Shown here: positions 44,321 to 52,864 of the stretch, one piece after another
Numbering within the stretch: position 1 is the first letter of the stretch
Layout of the letters: each line of letters starts with the position of its first letter
Origin: Bacillota bacterium
GTDB lineage: Bacteria > Bacillota > Clostridia > Acetivibrionales > DTU013
DNA length: 64,000 nucleotides
Direction of reading: 5' to 3'
Assembly: GCA_023418915.1 (NCBI GenBank)
Contig: JAEZYU010000089.1
Location: forward strand, 36,320-100,319
Notes under the pieces: generated by a model
Database searches by the model: none
The model's input: the letters and a program-made list of their open reading frames with translations, nothing else
Told to the model about the DNA's origin: nothing
Position numbers and translations under genes: made by a program

Positions 44321-44746
44321 ATGCTTGTTGAGGTTGGTAACATTGTTGAGGGTAAAGTTGCCGGCATAACCAGTTTTGGAGCTTTCATCCAACTGCCTGA
44401 CGGAAAAACAGGTCTCGTCCACATTTCTGAAATCGCTGAAGAATATGTCAAGGACATTAAGAATCACTTGAAGGAGAATCAAGAGGTTAAGGTCAAAGTA
44501 CTTTCGATGGAGAATGGCAAAATAAGTCTGTCCATCAAAAAGGCGGTTGACCGCAATGCAGTACCGAAGCAAAACAGAGCGCCTCTTGAGATCGATTGGA
44601 ACAGAGGCGGAAGTGAAAATCTTTCATTTGAAGATCAGCTGGCAAAGTTCATGAAAGACAGCGATGAAAGAATACACGATCTTAAAAAAAGCTTCGAGTC
44701 CAAAAGAGGAAGCGGAGGCTATCGCAAATCCACCCAGTATTTTTAG
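44321..44746 (+). CDS. yabR: S1 RNA-binding domain protein (YabR-like)
   Basis: The 141-residue protein has one S1 domain at about 1-75: VEVGNIVEGKVAGITSFGAFIQLPDGKTGLVHISE and the KVKVLSM strand. A low-complexity tail follows and ends in a Ser/Gly/Arg-rich segment. It is the YabR or general stress protein 13-type protein found after divIC. It probably binds RNA or the ribosome. AAGGAGG lies about 12 bases upstream of the ATG. Confidence 0.9.
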   Translation: MLVEVGNIVEGKVAGITSFGAFIQLPDGKTGLVHISEIAEEYVKDIKNHLKENQEVKVKVLSMENGKISLSIKKAVDRNAVPKQNRAPLEIDWNRGGSENLSFEDQLAKFMKDSDERIHDLKKSFESKRGSGGYRKSTQYF

Positions 44747-44872
44747 AAATAAGTGGCTTTCTGTGATACTTGCTTTTTAAAAACAGCGATGTTATTATAT
44801 TGTAGTCGTTATATGAATTATACGTACTATACATGACGTATGTCATGATATATGTAATGTATGAGACTATGC

Positions 44873-44960
44873 GCCGAAGTGGCGGAACTGGCAGACGCAC
44901 AGGACTTAAAATCCTGCGGCCTCAAAAGCCGTACCGGTTCGATCCCGGTCTTCGGCACCA
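44873..44960 (+). tRNA. tRNA-Leu (anticodon UAA)
   Basis: The 88-base gene has the acceptor arm GCCGAAG with CTTCGGC, the anticodon stem CAGGA with TCCTG around loop CTTAAAA (anticodon TAA), a long variable arm, and GGTTCGATCC in the T-arm. CCA is encoded. The discriminator is A, as T-box pairing for leucine requires. Confidence 0.97.
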
Positions 44961-45112
44961 TAAAGGATTGGGAGCATCAATATGATTCCCGATCCATTTC
45001 TTTATTTGCCGGATCAGCAGCATCTTGACCTGACTATAATGTCGATATGGTGGAACACTGCTGAAACAGTGTTATTATTTCATTTTTATATAAATTCTTA
45101 AAGGGTGATGTT

Positions 45113-45688
45113 ATGAAAGTCACAGCTTTTAATGGAAGTCCCAAACCGAACGGAAACACAGCGCAAAGCCTTCGTATCGTACTTGATGAGCTTGAGAGTG
45201 AGGGTATAGAAATCGAACTGGTCCAGCTTGGAGGCAGAAAGGTGTTCGGATGCCTTGACTGCGGTATGTGCGCTAAGAACAGAGATGGACTCTGTGCTAG
45301 AAAAGACGATGATATGAATGATATGCTGGATAGGCTGTATAAGTCCGACGGCATATTGATCGGTTCGCCCACTTATTACGGCAATGTGACCTCGGAAGTC
45401 AAATCGTTAATTGACAGGGCTGGAATAGTGTCAGGTGCTAACGGAGGACTTCTGAGGCATAAGGCAGGAGCAGCTGTGATTGCGGTGCGGCGCGGAGGTG
45501 CAGTGGCAGTTTATTCAGCAATAAATAACTTTTTTGCTATCACTGAGATGATCATACCAGGATCAACATACTGGAACTTTATGTTTGGCCTTAATCCCGG
45601 AGATGTCCTCAGCGATGAGGAAGGTACCCGGAATATGAAAAATCTCGCCCATAATATGGCATGGCTGTTGAAAAAAATTCATGCATAG
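45113..45688 (+). CDS. flavodoxin-fold NAD(P)H-dependent oxidoreductase, iron-sulfur flavoprotein-like
   Basis: The 191-residue protein starts KVTAFNGSPKPNGNTAQSL, the FMN phosphate loop of the NADPH-dependent FMN reductase family. Cysteines at 47, 50, 53 and 61 (GCLDCGMCAKNRDGLC) form a compact cluster like the [4Fe-4S] motif of iron-sulfur flavoproteins. GSPTYYGNVTSEVKSLIDR is the second FMN loop. It may take electrons from ferredoxin or rubredoxin and act on oxygen species or quinones. It is a single gene between two tRNA genes. Confidence 0.88.
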   Translation: MKVTAFNGSPKPNGNTAQSLRIVLDELESEGIEIELVQLGGRKVFGCLDCGMCAKNRDGLCARKDDDMNDMLDRLYKSDGILIGSPTYYGNVTSEVKSLIDRAGIVSGANGGLLRHKAGAAVIAVRRGGAVAVYSAINNFFAITEMIIPGSTYWNFMFGLNPGDVLSDEEGTRNMKNLAHNMAWLLKKIHA

Positions 45689-45823
45689 TAGCAGTGATGG
45701 GAGTTAAGTAATTGACAAGCAAACCGAGGAAGAGAAATTAACTTCAAACTCGCAGGAGCAGCTGTAATCAAAAATTCTTGGAATCAGAAGCATATATTGC
45801 TTGAAAAAAGTTTTCTGCACGGG

Positions 45824-45852
45824 TTGCATTATCGGCTTTACGGTGTTATACT
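45824..45852 (+). promoter_or_regulatory. promoter for initiator tRNA
   Basis: TTGCAT at 45824-45829 and TATACT at 45847-45852 with a 17-base spacer, about 60 bases upstream of the tRNA. Confidence 0.65.
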
Positions 45853-45912
45853 GTATAAGCGCGGTCGAGATAAGAGCCATAACGGCATATGATCAAAAGC
45901 CGCAAAATATAT

Positions 45913-45989
<77 letters not shown>

Positions 45990-45996
45990 ACATGGA

Positions 45997-46036
45997 CAAA
46001 GCCTTTCAGGATATTAGCTGAAAGGCTTTGTTGCTT
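45997..46036 (+). terminator. Rho-independent terminator after tRNA-fMet
   Basis: CAAAGCCTTTCAG (45997-46009) pairs perfectly with CTGAAAGGCTTTG (46018-46030) over an 8-base loop, followed by a T-rich stretch. Confidence 0.85.
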
Positions 46037-46120
46037 TGTTTATATATATATTTCCCTTCACTATACCCTTATGATGCTGATCATTTTTATTGTCTGTGTT
46101 GCATATGCGGGAGGCAAGCC

Positions 46121-46139
46121 ATACTTCAAGCCTGACCCC
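46121..46139 (-). repeat. short repeat of a second palindrome family (GGGGTCAGGC type)
   Basis: On the minus strand GGGGTCAGGCTTGAAGTAT. It matches the minus-strand arm at 51162-51180 (GGGGTCAGGCCTGAAATAT) at 17 of 19 positions. The rest of the hairpin is not conserved here, so this may be a decayed half-copy. It lies in the untranslated region before the exported protein gene. Confidence 0.45.
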
Positions 46140-46245
46140 AATCTTTATAAATTCTTTATAATTCCTTTCTTTCGTTTTTATTTTTACAGACTACACTCTA
46201 AACAGTGGCAGAGATGCCGCAGAAAAATAAAAGGAGTGTAGATAT

Positions 46246-47205
46246 ATGAAAAACAAAAAATTCCTAACGATCATTGCAGTAATAGTTATGAGTGGAGTGC
46301 TGCTTACGGCAGGGGCTATGGCAGCCAATACTGCAGGCAGTGCCTATGAACAGTTCAAGCTGCTGCTTGATGAGGAGCATGGCTGTATTGAGAATGCAAC
46401 GGTAAATGTGGTCATGTCGGTAATTGATAATGGCGAAACCGTGATTGCACTTGACGGCGACATGAAGATGGATGAGGGCAGCAATAAGATGAGTGGTTCT
46501 TTCCTTGCAACAGGAAAAGAGAAGGAGAAGTCCTTTGAAATTTACCGAGATAATGACGATGTGCTGCTTCACCTGACAGGCTCCGACAACTGGTACAGGA
46601 CGACCCGCGAAGAGGAAAGCATACAGGAAGATGACACCAGGCGCTTTGGCAGGGACAGAGACGGAAAATTTGGTGAAAACAAGCAGCTGAGAGATGCGTT
46701 GCTCGACACTGTTATGGGTGACTACAAGGATCAGGTCATCATGACTGAAGCCAACGGCCTTCGTACATTTTCGCTGAGCTTTGACGAGGGCAATATGCCT
46801 GTATTTCTCCAGACATTGTTTCAGGTAGCAGACATGGGCGAAAGAAGAGACGAATATGACGAGCAGGAAGATTTGAGTGTACTTCCCCAGGAGCTCCAGG
46901 ATGTCTTTACTGAGATGAAGAATGACAAATATGATCTTGAATTTGTTGAAAAAAAGCTGAAAAAGCTGGAAATATCATTTACAGTCGACCAGAAAAACAA
47001 TCTTACAGGGATGGGTATGCTTATCAACTGCTCAGGCACAGATACTGAGGGTACGGCACATGATCTGAGTATCGATTTCAGCATGGCAATGACGAATGTT
47101 GGCATAACCGTTGCTGACGAAGCAAATCCGGACTCTGACGCCATTATAACTATTGACAACACAGTATTTAGCAGGGCAGGCAGGAGACATGGAATACGCA
47201 GTTAA
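46246..47205 (+). CDS. exported protein, unknown function
   Basis: The 319-residue protein has a signal peptide (about 1-27, ending GAMAA) and no lipobox. The mature part is acidic with beta-strand-like alternation (ATVNVVMSVIDNGETVIAL, DGDMKMDEGSNKMSGSFLA), in the manner of large lipid-binding or sensor sandwiches. It contains a polar, charged stretch with DDTRRFGRDRDGKFGEN. I do not recognise a family. It heads a same-strand set with an ABC-2 transporter and a two-component system, so it may be the surface partner of that system. ATG follows AAGGAG. Confidence 0.75.
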   Translation: MKNKKFLTIIAVIVMSGVLLTAGAMAANTAGSAYEQFKLLLDEEHGCIENATVNVVMSVIDNGETVIALDGDMKMDEGSNKMSGSFLATGKEKEKSFEIYRDNDDVLLHLTGSDNWYRTTREEESIQEDDTRRFGRDRDGKFGENKQLRDALLDTVMGDYKDQVIMTEANGLRTFSLSFDEGNMPVFLQTLFQVADMGERRDEYDEQEDLSVLPQELQDVFTEMKNDKYDLEFVEKKLKKLEISFTVDQKNNLTGMGMLINCSGTDTEGTAHDLSIDFSMAMTNVGITVADEANPDSDAIITIDNTVFSRAGRRHGIRS

Positions 47206-47271
47206 TTTTTGTGGGGGGCAGGGTGTATTTTGCCCCGCCCCTAATGGACTGTTTACGGTCAGGAGGTATCA

Positions 47272-48129
47272 ATGAAAGAGATTATAAGAGCGCAAAATGT
47301 CACTAAGATGTACAAAAACAATAGGGGAATAGAAAAAGTAACGCTTACGATGGAGCCGGGGGAGGTGCATGTACTCCTTGGAGCAAATGGAGCAGGAAAG
47401 AGCACATTGATGCGTATTATTGCCGGTCTGCTGCTGCCTGATTCCGGAGAAATACTGTACTGCAGATCCAATAAGGAGCACAGAACGACATGCGAATCAG
47501 ATGAAAACTGTGGATCGGGTGGAACCCGCACATTGAGGATAAACTATAAACATGATGAGATCTGCAAACCGAATGGAAACTGTGACTATAATGCCTGGAC
47601 TGGTGAGCTGAAGGAACGGCTTTACGCAGGAGGCTTTCTTATAGAGCAGCCAGAGCTGTATGGCTATATGACAGCTTTTGATAACCTTATGCAAAAAGGA
47701 AGATATTATCCCGATGGAGTGAACAGTGCGCAGGAGGCACTGAGGTTATCAGGGCTGACCGGACATAAAAATGAAAAAGTCCGAACCTTCTCAACAGGTA
47801 TGAAGCAGAGGCTTGCCATTGCAATGGCACTGACCGGACACCCCAGGTATCTGGTGTTGGATGAGCCCTCTAATGGGATGGACATAGAAGGCCGTTCAGA
47901 GCTTGACCAGCTTCTGCAAAAGCTGAGGAATGAAGGAATTTCGATTCTCCTGAGCACTCATTTTGTACATGAGGCAGCACAAATAGCAGACCGAATAACT
48001 GTCATCCATGACGGCAGGATACTAAACAGCTGTTTGAAGAAGGATTATCTGAGAGAAGGAAAAAGCCTTGAAAAATGGTATCTTGATCAGATACGAGCAT
48101 CATCGGGAAGATTGGAGGCGAGGGTATGA
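47272..48129 (+). CDS. ABC transporter ATP-binding protein with cysteine-bearing insertion
   Basis: The 285-residue ATPase resembles bacitracin-type exporter ATPases (BcrA-like). Walker A is GANGAGKST (38-46), the Q-loop region LIEQPELYGYMTAFDNL is near 123, the signature FSTGMKQRL, Walker B YLVLDEPSNGMD, and the H-loop STHFVHEA. Between residues about 62 and 112, where relatives have a short GKDI-type loop, there is a longer polar insertion with Cys at 64, 74, 80, 98 and 104. It is translationally coupled to the permease by a 4-base overlap. ATG follows CAGGAGG. Confidence 0.92.
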   Translation: MKEIIRAQNVTKMYKNNRGIEKVTLTMEPGEVHVLLGANGAGKSTLMRIIAGLLLPDSGEILYCRSNKEHRTTCESDENCGSGGTRTLRINYKHDEICKPNGNCDYNAWTGELKERLYAGGFLIEQPELYGYMTAFDNLMQKGRYYPDGVNSAQEALRLSGLTGHKNEKVRTFSTGMKQRLAIAMALTGHPRYLVLDEPSNGMDIEGRSELDQLLQKLRNEGISILLSTHFVHEAAQIADRITVIHDGRILNSCLKKDYLREGKSLEKWYLDQIRASSGRLEARV

Positions 48130-48869
48130 AAACCTTTGGAATTACATTTAAAAATGAGTTTATTCGAATGCTCCACCGTAAGAAAATATATGCAGGGATG
48201 ATAGCTGCAGCTGTCTTGCCATTGGCGGTTATACTTGCAAGTGTTCTGACATTGGGATGGAGTAGTGCTGCAGTCTTCCGTGAGGATCTGTTCCGGCTTG
48301 TGCTGGGCGCCTTTACGCCTTTGATTCTTCCACTGTTTACCATATCACTTGTTTCCGATTCATTTATAGACGAGCAGTCAAAGGGCAGCATGAGGATGTC
48401 GGTTCTCATGCCGGACAGCAGGACAGGCCATTTTACAGCTAAAATATCATGTGCGGCTGTGGGAGCGGCAATGATGATGTTTACTCTTTGGATGGCCAGC
48501 ATTATTTTCGGCCTGTTGCTTCCTTCACGTGGAGGATGGCTGTTGATGGCAGGAAATTCCGTACTGCAGGCATTGGGCTCGCTTTTTCCCATGCTTGTTG
48601 TTATTGGCTTCTCTGTCCTTGGAGCGCAGCTGATAAAGAGCGGCAGCGGTCTTATGTTGTCTCTGATTGGCCTTGCGCTCATCATGGACATAAGCCGGTT
48701 CTGGCTGGGCGGACTAAATGGCATACTGCCTGTGAACTGGCTGGGTTACGGCTCAAATATCATTTATCAGCCGGCTTTAAGCTTGATTGTTTCACTGTCC
48801 TCGATGCTGCTGTGGGCTGTGTTTACCTGTGGGATCGCGATGCTCCGGTTTGAAAAACGTATGGTATAG
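48126..48869 (+). CDS. ABC-2 type transporter permease
   Basis: The 247-residue protein has about six membrane segments, beginning ITFKNEFIRMLHRKKIYAGMIAAA, as in BcrB-like permeases. It pairs with the ATPase just upstream (overlap ATGA). The substrate is unknown; peptide antibiotics and lipids are common for this class. A sensor kinase and response regulator follow on the same strand. Confidence 0.88.
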   Translation: MKTFGITFKNEFIRMLHRKKIYAGMIAAAVLPLAVILASVLTLGWSSAAVFREDLFRLVLGAFTPLILPLFTISLVSDSFIDEQSKGSMRMSVLMPDSRTGHFTAKISCAAVGAAMMMFTLWMASIIFGLLLPSRGGWLLMAGNSVLQALGSLFPMLVVIGFSVLGAQLIKSGSGLMLSLIGLALIMDISRFWLGGLNGILPVNWLGYGSNIIYQPALSLIVSLSSMLLWAVFTCGIAMLRFEKRMV

Positions 48870-48926
48870 TATTCACAAAGAGGAAATATTGAGATAATAT
48901 TGTTGTAAGGAAGGGGGCGCCCGCAG

Positions 48927-50456
48927 ATGTCGACACGGATCAAAATTTTTATATCGTACCTTGTAATGGGTATCGTGCCTATATTTTTGTTTATAGGTAT
49001 CGTTTTCTTTCTTATGGTCAGATCTGTAGCAAGCAGTCCCTTTCTTATGAGTATCAATGATAATCATGAAAACCTGTTTAAAAGTATAAATCAGCTTTCC
49101 AGGCTGGAACTGACGGCGCAGGAAAATCCTGAGGACCTGTTTGACAAGGATATGCTTTCTGAAGTAGATAGGACTGTATCAGAGTATCATACCGGGATAA
49201 TGCTGGTTGATAGTGAAGAAGAACTATTTTATGCTTCTGAGATGCTGGATAGTGAGTCGCTGGTACAGAAAATACGCTCGGCACGAATAATTCGGCCTAG
49301 AGTCAGAAGACGCTTTGACAGTGAACACTTCCTGTCTCCGGATTATCACAGTCTTGATATAGATTCTGACTTTTTGGTCCTTGGCAGGGAGTTGGGAAAT
49401 GGTTACGGGACGCTCTACATTGCCGTGGAGACAGGGCCGACCAAGCAGGTATCCGATACGCTTCTCAAGAGATTTATGTACATCCTGCTCATAGGTATGG
49501 CAGGCTTGATACTTTTTATGACATTTATAGTCACGCGGAGCATGATGCAGTCACTGAAAACACTAAAGAACGGAGTCCGGCATATTTCGCAGGGTGATCT
49601 TGACTTCAGTATCAAAACAAATAAACGGGATGAAGTAGCACAGGTGGTCATGGCTTTCGAAGAAATGAGGCTTAGGCTCAAGACATCAATAGATGCACAG
49701 GTCAGGGAGGATGAGAGCCGCAGAGAGCTTGTGGCAAACATTTCTCACGATCTGAGAACGCCTGTTACCGCAATAAAGGGCTATTCAGAGGGTTTAATAG
49801 ATGGAATGGCAAATACACCCGAAAAAAGGGAGAAGTACATCAGGACGATACTGAGTAAAGCATTAGCCCTTGACCGGATGATCGACGACTTATTTTTGTA
49901 TTCAAGTCTTGATGTCGGAAAGGCGAATTACCATTTTGATATCGTAAATGCAGCAGAATTTTTCAACAATCTGTGCAGTGAAACCAGGTTGGATCTTGAG
50001 GAAAATGGATTCGATGTACAGTGCAGGTTTGAGATACCGGAAGATATCAGGATCAGATTGGATCGAAGCATGATACAAAGATTGCAGCATAACCTGAATG
50101 AAAATGCTGTCAAGTATTGTAGAGGATCTGACTCAAGAGCAGTATTTTCAGCGTATGTTAAGGACGGCGAGGTTATATGCTCGATAGAGGATAACGGCAA
50201 GGGTATTCAGGCAGATGCGCTGCCCTACGTGTTTGAACGCTTCTACAGGGCTGACTCTGCAAGGACCTCTACTGTCGGCGGGACCGGCCTCGGCCTTCAG
50301 ATATCAAAACGAATCGTTGAAGATCATGGCGGCAGGATATGGGCGGAGAGCAGTTACGGCGAGTTTACGCGAATTTCATGGTCTCTGCCGGTTGAGGCCA
50401 ATTCAGGAATTGATCCCAAAGAGAACGTGAATGAAGCAGATGGAGGTAATATATAA
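48927..50456 (+). CDS. sensor histidine kinase with HAMP domain
   Basis: The 509-residue protein has membrane segments at about 8-28 and 190-210 enclosing an extracellular domain. A HAMP domain follows, then HisKA with the phospho-acceptor His near 274 (NISHDLRTPVTAIKGYSEG), and an ATPase domain with NAVKYC, DNGKGI and GTGLGLQISKRIVEDHGG. The extracellular domain holds no known fold that I can name. It precedes its response regulator by 1 base beyond the stop. It may sense an agent exported by the ABC pair. Confidence 0.93.
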   Translation: MSTRIKIFISYLVMGIVPIFLFIGIVFFLMVRSVASSPFLMSINDNHENLFKSINQLSRLELTAQENPEDLFDKDMLSEVDRTVSEYHTGIMLVDSEEELFYASEMLDSESLVQKIRSARIIRPRVRRRFDSEHFLSPDYHSLDIDSDFLVLGRELGNGYGTLYIAVETGPTKQVSDTLLKRFMYILLIGMAGLILFMTFIVTRSMMQSLKTLKNGVRHISQGDLDFSIKTNKRDEVAQVVMAFEEMRLRLKTSIDAQVREDESRRELVANISHDLRTPVTAIKGYSEGLIDGMANTPEKREKYIRTILSKALALDRMIDDLFLYSSLDVGKANYHFDIVNAAEFFNNLCSETRLDLEENGFDVQCRFEIPEDIRIRLDRSMIQRLQHNLNENAVKYCRGSDSRAVFSAYVKDGEVICSIEDNGKGIQADALPYVFERFYRADSARTSTVGGTGLGLQISKRIVEDHGGRIWAESSYGEFTRISWSLPVEANSGIDPKENVNEADGGNI

Positions 50457-50457
50457 A

Positions 50458-51150
50458 ATGCCTGATTGTATTCTGATAATAGAGGATGATATCAGTATTG
50501 CAGAGCTTTTGCGGGATTACCTTGAAATAAACGGAATGCAGGCTGAAATGGCACATACAGGTAAAGCCGGACTGATGATGGCGCTCGAGAAGAGCTACGA
50601 CCTGGTTCTCCTTGATCTGATGCTGCCTGAAATAGACGGATTTGAGGTACTGAAGCGGATCCGGGAATCAAAGGATACACCTGTGCTTCTTGTTTCGGCA
50701 AGAAGAGAGGATATTGATAAGATCCGCGGCTTTGGACTCGGTGCCGATGATTATGTCACAAAGCCTTTCAGCCCGGGAGAGCTGGTGGCAAGAGTAAAGG
50801 CTCATCTTGCCCGCTTCCGGAGGCTTACCGGTAAAACCGTCTCGAGAGAGGTGGCTATCAGGGTCAGGGGTATGGAGATCGATCCTGATGCTCGGATGGT
50901 AAAGGTGGAGGGAAATGCTGTGGATTTGACCTCAAGGGAATTTGACATACTGCTGTTTCTGGCAAGAAATCCAAACAAAGTATTTTCAAAGGATCAGCTT
51001 TTCGACCGTATATGGGGTCTCGAAGCCTATGGCGATACCAGCACTGTCACTGTGCATGTGGGAAAGATCCGTGAGAAAACGGAGAAGGATCCAAAAAACC
51101 CACAGTACATAGAAACAGTGTGGGGTGCAGGCTATCTGTTCAGGATTTGA
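50458..51150 (+). CDS. OmpR/PhoB family response regulator
   Basis: The 230-residue protein has a receiver domain with acidic pocket IIEDDISI, the phosphorylation site D53 in LLLDLMLPEIDG-like sequence, and KPFSPGELVAR. A winged-helix DNA-binding domain follows, with LTSREFDILLFLARNPNKVFS and a C-terminal hairpin TVWGAGYLF. It is the partner of the kinase just upstream. ATG at 50458 follows GGAGGT; an in-frame codon at 50431 lies inside the kinase gene. Confidence 0.95.
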   Translation: MPDCILIIEDDISIAELLRDYLEINGMQAEMAHTGKAGLMMALEKSYDLVLLDLMLPEIDGFEVLKRIRESKDTPVLLVSARREDIDKIRGFGLGADDYVTKPFSPGELVARVKAHLARFRRLTGKTVSREVAIRVRGMEIDPDARMVKVEGNAVDLTSREFDILLFLARNPNKVFSKDQLFDRIWGLEAYGDTSTVTVHVGKIREKTEKDPKNPQYIETVWGAGYLFRI

Positions 51151-51200
51151 GGGGGTCTGGAATATTTCAGGCCTGACCCCCTTGATTTATTTTTATTCCT
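51151..51200. terminator. palindromic terminator after the two-component genes
   Basis: GGGGGTC (51151-51157) pairs with GACCCCC (51175-51181), enclosing a second TCTGG/CAGGC part-stem, then a T-rich stretch. The minus-strand arm GGGGTCAGGCCTGAAATAT resembles the sequence at 46121-46139, so this hairpin may belong to a dispersed palindrome family used as a terminator. Confidence 0.65.
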
Positions 51201-51295
51201 GTGGTATAAATATATCATCGATTTAGCACGGTAAAGTGACAACATGATAAATCGCAGAGAGAATATGGTCAAAATGGTATGAGGAGGAACTTAAT

Positions 51296-52129
51296 ATGAG
51301 AAATACTGCAAAAATACTTACGCTGGTACTTGCCTTGATAATGCTTGCGGCAGTCCTGCCGGGGTGCACATCAAATGCTGATTCCGACTACAAGTACATA
51401 AAGGATAAGGGAACCATGATAATCGGGATCACCCAGTATCCGCCCATGAACTTCTATGATGCAAACGGAAAACTGACCGGTTTTGATACGGAACTTGCTG
51501 AAGCGGTCTGTGAGAAGCTTGGGCTCAACGTTGAATTTATTGAAATAAACTGGGATTCCAAGGAAGTCGAACTCAATTCCAAGAACATTGACTGCATCTG
51601 GAACGGTATGTGCATTACCGAAGAACGCAAGGTCAATATGAGCATTTCAGATCCATATATGAACAATGAGCAGGCTATAGTCATGAGGGCTGAACGTGAA
51701 GATGAGATCATGGCTAATGTAGATGGCCTGACATTGACCGCTGAAGCCGGTTCGACCGGAGAGGGCAAGGCAGACGGCTCTATCGCGGATGATGGCACCG
51801 AGGAGGTATCCGCGAAGGAATTCTTTGCCAACTGTAATTATGTGCCTTCCGATTCAATGGCGAAGGCTTTGATGGAAGTCAAGTCAGGTACCGCTGATAT
51901 GGCTATAGTGGATGCCACGCTGGCATTCTACAACGTAGGTCCCGGCACGGACTTTGAGGATCTTGTTGCAAATACGGACAATGACTTTGGATCTCAGCAG
52001 TTTGGTATTGCTTTCCGCAAGGACAGTGATATGACTGCAAAGGTCAATGAAGCAATCAAGGCTCTTTTAGATGACGGAACAGCAGCGGCGATAGCTGAAC
52101 GTTATGGACTGAAGGATGCACTTGTGTAA
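51296..52129 (+). CDS. amino acid ABC transporter substrate-binding lipoprotein
   Basis: The 277-residue protein has a lipoprotein signal peptide with lipobox LPGC (C24). It has the family-3 solute-binding fold: MIIGITQYPPMNFYDANGKL, TGFDTELAEAVCEKLG and the hinge FIEINWDSK, then a C-terminal AERYGL end. It should bind a polar amino acid or related compound outside the membrane. It is followed by permease and ATPase genes on the same strand. ATG follows GAGGAGG. Confidence 0.92.
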   Translation: MRNTAKILTLVLALIMLAAVLPGCTSNADSDYKYIKDKGTMIIGITQYPPMNFYDANGKLTGFDTELAEAVCEKLGLNVEFIEINWDSKEVELNSKNIDCIWNGMCITEERKVNMSISDPYMNNEQAIVMRAEREDEIMANVDGLTLTAEAGSTGEGKADGSIADDGTEEVSAKEFFANCNYVPSDSMAKALMEVKSGTADMAIVDATLAFYNVGPGTDFEDLVANTDNDFGSQQFGIAFRKDSDMTAKVNEAIKALLDDGTAAAIAERYGLKDALV

Positions 52130-52216
52130 GTTCATTTTACCTTATGCAACCAGGAGGTCTCCGGCGGGGTCTTCGCGATTCTTATGGAGACTTCCTTATT
52201 ATTCGGGAGGAACGGT

Positions 52217-52852
52217 ATGACATATATTTCATCCCTTTTTGAGGGTTTCTGGCTCAACGTTGAACTGTTTATCCTTACGCTGCTGATAGCGCTGCCGCTT
52301 GGTTTGGTTATCACCTTCGGGTCCATGTCAAAATTCAGGCCGATAAAGTGGTTTGTTAAAACCTTTGTGTGGGTCATCCGCGGTACTCCTCTGATGCTGC
52401 AGCTTTTTGTCGTACTATATGCTCCGGGACTGCTGTTCGGAGTCCCGATGAAATCCAGGATGACGGCGGCTCTCATCGCATTTGTCATAAACTACGCTGC
52501 ATATTTCTCGGAGATATACAGGGGCGGCATAGAAAGCATATCAAAAGGACAGTATGAAGCCGGGGCAGTCCTTGGCATGACCAAATCACAGGTATTTTTT
52601 AAAGTCGTTCTTATGCAGGTCATAAAGAGGATCGTACCGCCTATGAGCAACGAAATAATTACACTGACCAAAGATACCGCACTTGCGAGGGTTATCGGAC
52701 TTGCCGAGATTATTATGGCAGCCGAACGCTTTACCAAGCAGGGCTTGATTTGGCCGCTGTTTTCAACCGGTCTGTTTTTCCTGCTGTTCAACGGTATCCT
52801 GACACTGCTCTTGGGCTGGCTGGAACGCAAGCTGGACTATTTCAAAGTGTAG
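52217..52852 (+). CDS. amino acid ABC transporter permease (HisM/GlnP type)
   Basis: The 211-residue protein has about five membrane segments and the inner-membrane signature with the EAA-like loop (EAGAVLGMTKSQVFFKVVLMQ). It begins SSLFEGFWLNVELFILTLL. With the binding protein and the downstream ATPase it forms a polar amino acid uptake system. I chose ATG at 52217 because GGGAGG lies 6 bases upstream; the frame is open further to 52184. Confidence 0.92.
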   Translation: MTYISSLFEGFWLNVELFILTLLIALPLGLVITFGSMSKFRPIKWFVKTFVWVIRGTPLMLQLFVVLYAPGLLFGVPMKSRMTAALIAFVINYAAYFSEIYRGGIESISKGQYEAGAVLGMTKSQVFFKVVLMQVIKRIVPPMSNEIITLTKDTALARVIGLAEIIMAAERFTKQGLIWPLFSTGLFFLLFNGILTLLLGWLERKLDYFKV

Positions 52853-52864
52853 GAGGACTTATTG

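Noticed and set aside
44832..44845. Palindrome ATGAC-GTAT-GTCAT upstream of tRNA-Leu
   Set aside because: It is too short to support as an operator, has no second copy in the window, and no regulator is linked to it.
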